From: an uncultured beta proteobacterium
GTDB taxonomy: Bacteria; Pseudomonadota; Gammaproteobacteria; Burkholderiales; Burkholderiaceae_C
DNA length: 17,419 nucleotides
Assembly: GCA_903920405.1 (NCBI GenBank)
Contig: CAIXMC010000053.1
Location: 1-17,419, forward strand
Direction of reading: 5' to 3'
The translations under genes and the position numbers were made by a program. This document shows positions 13,910-17,419 of this stretch, in pieces. Numbering within the stretch: the stretch's first letter is position 1; the number at the start of each line of letters is the position of its first letter. The notes under the pieces are model-generated. The model had not been told where the DNA came from. It was given only the letters and a program-made list of their open reading frames with translations, and made no database searches.

Positions 13910-14298
13910 GTGCTTTCATGGCATCTTATGCCTTGGGTTTTCAAACCTTGACTTTGACCGGACTGCGATTTGATACCCATCTTGGCATTCTTGACACAGA
14001 AAAAATCGCACCGCAACCTATTTTGGTGGATGCCGAACTTTGCCTGGGTTCACAGCCTTTGCTGCCTGCCGATGATGACATTACCCATGTGCTCGACTAC
14101 CGTAAAGTGCGCAAAATCATCATCGACGAATGCACATCCGAACACGTTAATCTGCTTGAAACCTTGATTGGAAAACTGTGTCGGCGTTTGATGCAACTGC
14201 CTGGTGTGACAGGCGTTCGCGTGAAAATTGCCAAACTTGAAATATTTGAAGATTGCGAAGTGGCCATCCGCATGGAAACGGGCCAGTGGTCAAAATGA
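13897..14298 (+). CDS. folB: Dihydroneopterin aldolase
   Basis: FolB splits 7,8-dihydroneopterin into 6-hydroxymethyl-7,8-dihydropterin and glycolaldehyde in folate synthesis. The 133-residue sequence shows the family pattern LTGLRFDTHLGILDTEKIAPQ (20-40) containing the conserved Glu, then ILVDAELCL, DYRKVRKIIIDE, HVNLLETLIGKL and the C-terminal VRVKIAKLEIFEDCEVAIRME with the catalytic-site Lys. Two starts are possible. The ATG at 13897 lies within a repeat fragment; the ATG at 13918 (MASYALGFQTL) would give 126 residues, closer to the family. Neither has a good Shine-Dalgarno, so translation is probably coupled to the reductase gene ending 10 bp upstream. folB ends convergently with phoR. 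Confidence 0.92.
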   Translation: MVNNSAFMASYALGFQTLTLTGLRFDTHLGILDTEKIAPQPILVDAELCLGSQPLLPADDDITHVLDYRKVRKIIIDECTSEHVNLLETLIGKLCRRLMQLPGVTGVRVKIAKLEIFEDCEVAIRMETGQWSK

Positions 14299-14438
14299 TT
14301 GGCGCATCACTTGGACGTGCATCAGTGATTCACAATAAATTTTCTACCCAATAATTTCAAAAAACATAGCACACAATGCAATACCAGAGCGGGTTAGAAC
14401 CGAATTTAGTACAATTTTTTGGGGTTGTTAAAGATCGG

Positions 14439-15791
14439 CTAAACAAATTTTTCTGACGGATATTCGTTCAGTCGCAAGCGCGATGCCTCAAAGGTGATGC
14501 AAAACTTTGAACCCTGGCCGGGTGTGCTTTCAATCGTCAAAGTGGCACCGTGGCGCTGTACCACGTGTTTGACGATGGCCAACCCCAAGCCCGTGCCACC
14601 GGTTTCACGTGATCGGCTGCGATCGACCCTGTAAAAACGTTCAGTTAAACGCGGTAAATGCTCTTGTGCAATGCCGGGGCCGTTGTCGGTGACTTCAAAG
14701 ACCGCCCGACCATCGGGCAAGGGACGCATCATGACGCCAATACGACCGCCTGGGGGCGTGTAGCGAATGGCGTTGCTGACCAAATTGATCATGGCACTGT
14801 GCAATTCTTGAAAAATGCCGGCAACGACACCATGACATTGACAGTCAAAGCTCAAATGATGGGGGCGATCATGGCCAAAGACACTTTGCATCAAGGCCTG
14901 TGCATCTTGCTCGACCTGATGCATCAGGATGGGGATTGAACCCCAGGTTTCACTGTCTGGCACCGGGCTGCCTTCCAGGTGCGAGAGTGTCAGCAAATCG
15001 TCCACCAGAGTTTGCATGCGTACCGACTGCTGTGCCATCAACTCCAAGTAGTGTTCTTGCTCTTTTTGTGAAAGTGTGAGCGTTTGCAAGGTTTCAACAA
15101 ACCCCGTCAAAACGGTCAAAGGGGTACGAATTTCATGCGACACATTGGCCACAAAATCCCGCCGCATGGCTTCAGCTTGCTCCAGTGCTGTGACATCACG
15201 AGACAGCAACAAAAATCGGCCACCACCGTAAGGATACAGTTGCACCGACAAACGAATGGGGAGATGGGGTGAATGGCCACGCCCGGGCAAAATTAGTTCT
15301 TCTTCAAAATTGCGACTGGCCAAATAAGTCGCAAAACCAGGATCGCGCACCAAATTACCGATGGTTTGTGCCATATCGCGTCGTGCATCCAGACCAAAGT
15401 GTGCCGCCGCTGTTTGATTGCACCACTCAATGCGATTTTGGGAATCCAGCAAAATGACCCCATTGGGCGAGGCCTGCAATGCCGATAAAAAATCTTGCAG
15501 ACGCTTTTGACAGTCACAAATGGCGTTGTCTTTGGATCGCAACAAACGCAAAGTCCGGTCAAACACATCACCCCAAATGCCACTTGGCAAAGTCTGACCT
15601 GGCGGCATGTCGAAGCGCAGGCAACGCAGCAGGGTTGCCGCATGAGAAGTATCAAGCATCAACCAGAGTACAGCCCCCAACCAACCGCCCCACAGGGCAG
15701 CATGGATGCCGTGAAATGCCATGTCCAACAACCAGCCACCCAAAGCGCCTGTGGCCTGAAAGCTAAAAAAAGTGATAACGCGCCAAAACAT
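14439..15791 (-). CDS. phoR: Phosphate-regulon-type sensor histidine kinase PhoR
   Basis: From the ATG at 15791 the protein has 450 residues. The in-frame extension up to 15917 lies inside the preceding gene and is not preferred. Two hydrophobic segments (about 5-22 and 28-47) form a short membrane anchor without a large periplasmic domain, as in PhoR. A PAS domain follows (about 98-205), then the H-box FVANVSHEIRTPLTVLTGF with His219. The ATPase carries the N-box NLVSNAIRYTPPGG (337-349), DNGPGI (369-374), ERFYRVDRSR and GGTGLGLAIVKHV (398-410). The H-box and F-box wording is that of PhoR proteins, which phosphorylate PhoB under phosphate limitation. No phoB lies next to it. The upstream gene ends 7 bp before it and AAGAGAA provides a ribosome-binding site, so it is probably cotranscribed with a c-di-GMP gene. 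Confidence 0.88.
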   Translation of the reverse strand: MFWRVITFFSFQATGALGGWLLDMAFHGIHAALWGGWLGAVLWLMLDTSHAATLLRCLRFDMPPGQTLPSGIWGDVFDRTLRLLRSKDNAICDCQKRLQDFLSALQASPNGVILLDSQNRIEWCNQTAAAHFGLDARRDMAQTIGNLVRDPGFATYLASRNFEEELILPGRGHSPHLPIRLSVQLYPYGGGRFLLLSRDVTALEQAEAMRRDFVANVSHEIRTPLTVLTGFVETLQTLTLSQKEQEHYLELMAQQSVRMQTLVDDLLTLSHLEGSPVPDSETWGSIPILMHQVEQDAQALMQSVFGHDRPHHLSFDCQCHGVVAGIFQELHSAMINLVSNAIRYTPPGGRIGVMMRPLPDGRAVFEVTDNGPGIAQEHLPRLTERFYRVDRSRSRETGGTGLGLAIVKHVVQRHGATLTIESTPGQGSKFCITFEASRLRLNEYPSEKFV

Positions 15792-15798
15792 AATATTT

Positions 15799-17419
15799 TT
15801 AATTCTCTTGAATAAAGAAACCCTCACCCGCCATTTTGGCTTTGTGCTTGGCCCGAGCAGCGATGGATGCCACTTGTTCAGCAGTTGCCAGTTCACCGCC
15901 ACGAACCTTGACTGCACCGATGGACAGCGTGGTCAATGGGAAAAATCTGGGAACACCATAGCGGTCATCTGCATGAATGCCACCGGCCGCACGAGCGGGT
16001 TCATCAAACAATGCGATGGCAAGTTCTGCAAATTTAGCAATGATGTTCTGGCATTGCTGATGCCAGTCAGTACTTTGATACAAAATAATAAAGTCATCAC
16101 CGCCCACATGCCCGACAAAATCGCGCTGAGGATCGCAATGTGCTACGGCCAGTCGCGCCAGCAAGCGAATCATTTCATCTCCGCGCCAGTAACCGTACTG
16201 ATCGTTAAAGGGCTTGAAATTGTTCAGATCAGCATAGCAGGCTACAAAATCCACACCACTGCTCAGCAACCGATCAATGTGCTGGTTGATTGGAATATTG
16301 CCTGGTAAAAAGGTGAGTGGATTGGCGTGGCGGGCTGCCTCTATGCGTGTTTCAGTGACGGAGCGAACCAATTGATCGCCTGTACCCAAACCCATATACC
16401 GACCGTTATCCGTGACAATAAATCCATCCGTCAGGTAGCGTTGATCGTCAGATGTCAGGATGCCGATCAAATCATCAACGTTGTGTCGGCGCTCAATCAA
16501 TCGGGGCGCCAAATTGGCATGCACCAGACAGGGTTTTTTGCCCCATACTTCCCTGTAATACAGTTTGCAGTATGCGTTCATGAAGACTGCCCGGTTGATG
16601 ATGCCCACCGGACGGTTGCCATCAATGACAGCTACAGCATGGAGTTTGCTATGGCTGATAAACAGGGCTGCCAACTCATTATTGGTAGTGACCAATTCCA
16701 CTGACGGCGCATCAATGACCGCAAAACGACTCATAGCTCCAGCGCTTGATACCCTTCGTAACTCAGGCAAGACCGATACCCTTCGGTCACGCATGGCATT
16801 CTGTGCCAGGGACTCGATGTGTACAAAGGGTATCTGGTTTGGCCGACCCAAAAAATAGCCTTGCCCAAAGGGGATGCCAAGATCACGCAAAACGCGCATG
16901 TCGTCTTCCGTCTCAATGCCTTCAGCCACCAATGCTGTGTCGAAAATAGCCGCAATTTGTTGTATGGCCTGAATGGTTTTGATCTTGTCCGCATATTGAG
17001 AAATATTTTGGGTAAAGTATTTGTCGATCTTCACAAACTCTGGTTTGAGTTGGGACCAGAGCCGCAAACTTGACCTGCCATCACCAAAATCATCGAGCGC
17101 AAGCGACACACCCGCAGAGCGTATGTCAGATATTACGCAGGCCAGGTAGTCCATGTCCTCCACCCGTTCGTACTCGGTGATCTCAAGAACCAACATCCGT
17201 GGCGCAACACCAAAATGACCCATCAAGGCGATCAGCGCTTCGCTTCCTCGGTGCTTTAAGACTTGAATCAAAACATCAGCGCTGATATTGACAAACAACC
17301 GACCTGATTCGTTGTATTCGCCCCAACGTGCCAGTGCCAGAGTGACGCAGTGGTTCTCAAACTCAAAATTCAGATTTTCTTGAGCTGCGGCAGCCAACAA
17401 GGCATCAGGTGAATGAAAT
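15799..17419 (-). CDS. EAL-CBS-GGDEF c-di-GMP signalling protein (5' end beyond window)
   Basis: The reading frame is open to the window edge and the start of the EAL domain, including the EAL motif, is missing, so this is a partial gene. Counting from 17400, VNIS (37-40), LEITE (72-76), LALDDFGDGRSSL (100-112), FVKIDKYF (122-129), VAEGIET and GQGYFLGRP give a phosphodiesterase domain with all visible catalytic residues. A pair of CBS domains fills about 224-350. The C-terminal GGDEF domain (about 360-530) has DLNNFKPFNDQYG and GGDDF at 433-437, an Asp in the position of the signature Glu. The RxxD inhibitory site is absent (PQRD). A net phosphodiesterase seems likely, with CBS domains sensing adenosine nucleotides, but that is inference. 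It ends 7 bp before phoR. Confidence 0.92.
   Translation of the reverse strand, partial: FHSPDALLAAAAQENLNFEFENHCVTLALARWGEYNESGRLFVNISADVLIQVLKHRGSEALIALMGHFGVAPRMLVLEITEYERVEDMDYLACVISDIRSAGVSLALDDFGDGRSSLRLWSQLKPEFVKIDKYFTQNISQYADKIKTIQAIQQIAAIFDTALVAEGIETEDDMRVLRDLGIPFGQGYFLGRPNQIPFVHIESLAQNAMRDRRVSVLPELRRVSSAGAMSRFAVIDAPSVELVTTNNELAALFISHSKLHAVAVIDGNRPVGIINRAVFMNAYCKLYYREVWGKKPCLVHANLAPRLIERRHNVDDLIGILTSDDQRYLTDGFIVTDNGRYMGLGTGDQLVRSVTETRIEAARHANPLTFLPGNIPINQHIDRLLSSGVDFVACYADLNNFKPFNDQYGYWRGDEMIRLLARLAVAHCDPQRDFVGHVGGDDFIILYQSTDWHQQCQNIIAKFAELAIALFDEPARAAGGIHADDRYGVPRFFPLTTLSIGAVKVRGGELATAEQVASIAARAKHKAKMAGEGFFIQEN

Noticed and set aside
14299..14438. Convergent gap between folB and phoR searched for a terminator.
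   Set aside because: Only a weak ATCACT/AGTGAT stem with a 13-base loop was found and no T-run follows it; not supported.

Overview
The window looks like chromosomal DNA from a betaproteobacterium of the order Burkholderiales, most likely Comamonadaceae. The gene order yqgE-ruvX-pyrR-pyrB-pyrC', the Burkholderiales-type general porin, the rplM-rpsI-erpA order and the midA / pteridine reductase / folB block all fit that group. The genus cannot be fixed from the sequence alone. Most genes are housekeeping; the unusual content is in the c-di-GMP proteins and in the many intergenic palindromic repeats.

Layout, left to right. Positions 1-627 hold no convincing gene but several nested inverted repeats: a pair of 20-bp elements of the ATTCCC-N8-GGGAAT type (the Neisseria dRS3 pattern) inside a larger palindrome, and copies of a GTTCCCACGC hairpin. 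At 628-2907 (minus) lies a 759-residue c-di-GMP protein with an unexpected N-terminus: a complete AbrB/MazE-VapB-type antitoxin module fused to PAS-PAS-GGDEF-EAL. A roughly 160-bp palindrome at 2924-3082 separates it from the pyrimidine cluster.

Positions 3103-6879 (minus) form a tight operon read right to left: yqgE (AlgH family), ruvX (YqgF), pyrR, pyrB and a degenerate, zinc-less dihydroorotase-like pyrC'. All junctions overlap or are only a few bases apart. PyrB and PyrC' are expected to assemble into one aspartate transcarbamoylase complex, with true dihydroorotase supplied by another gene. Next come an exported metzincin-like protein with an off-register zinc motif (7207-7887), a general porin with a strong terminator (8047-9105) and rlmJ (9304-10200), all on the minus strand.

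Positions 10338-11798 (plus) carry rplM, rpsI and erpA. The rplM start is ambiguous because the only good Shine-Dalgarno sequence precedes an upstream in-frame GTG. midA (minus) and a PTR1/FolM-type pteridine reductase (plus) diverge from a 20-bp gap, and folB follows the reductase, giving a small folate/pterin unit. On the minus strand at the right end, phoR follows by 7 bp an EAL-CBS-GGDEF gene that runs off the window edge. No phoB is visible beside phoR.

A recurring element beginning GGATATGGTC occurs as a full palindrome before the fusion gene, as a half copy before yqgE and as a fragment covering the possible folB start, with weaker remnants near erpA. The strongest candidate for something undescribed is the antitoxin-c-di-GMP enzyme fusion.
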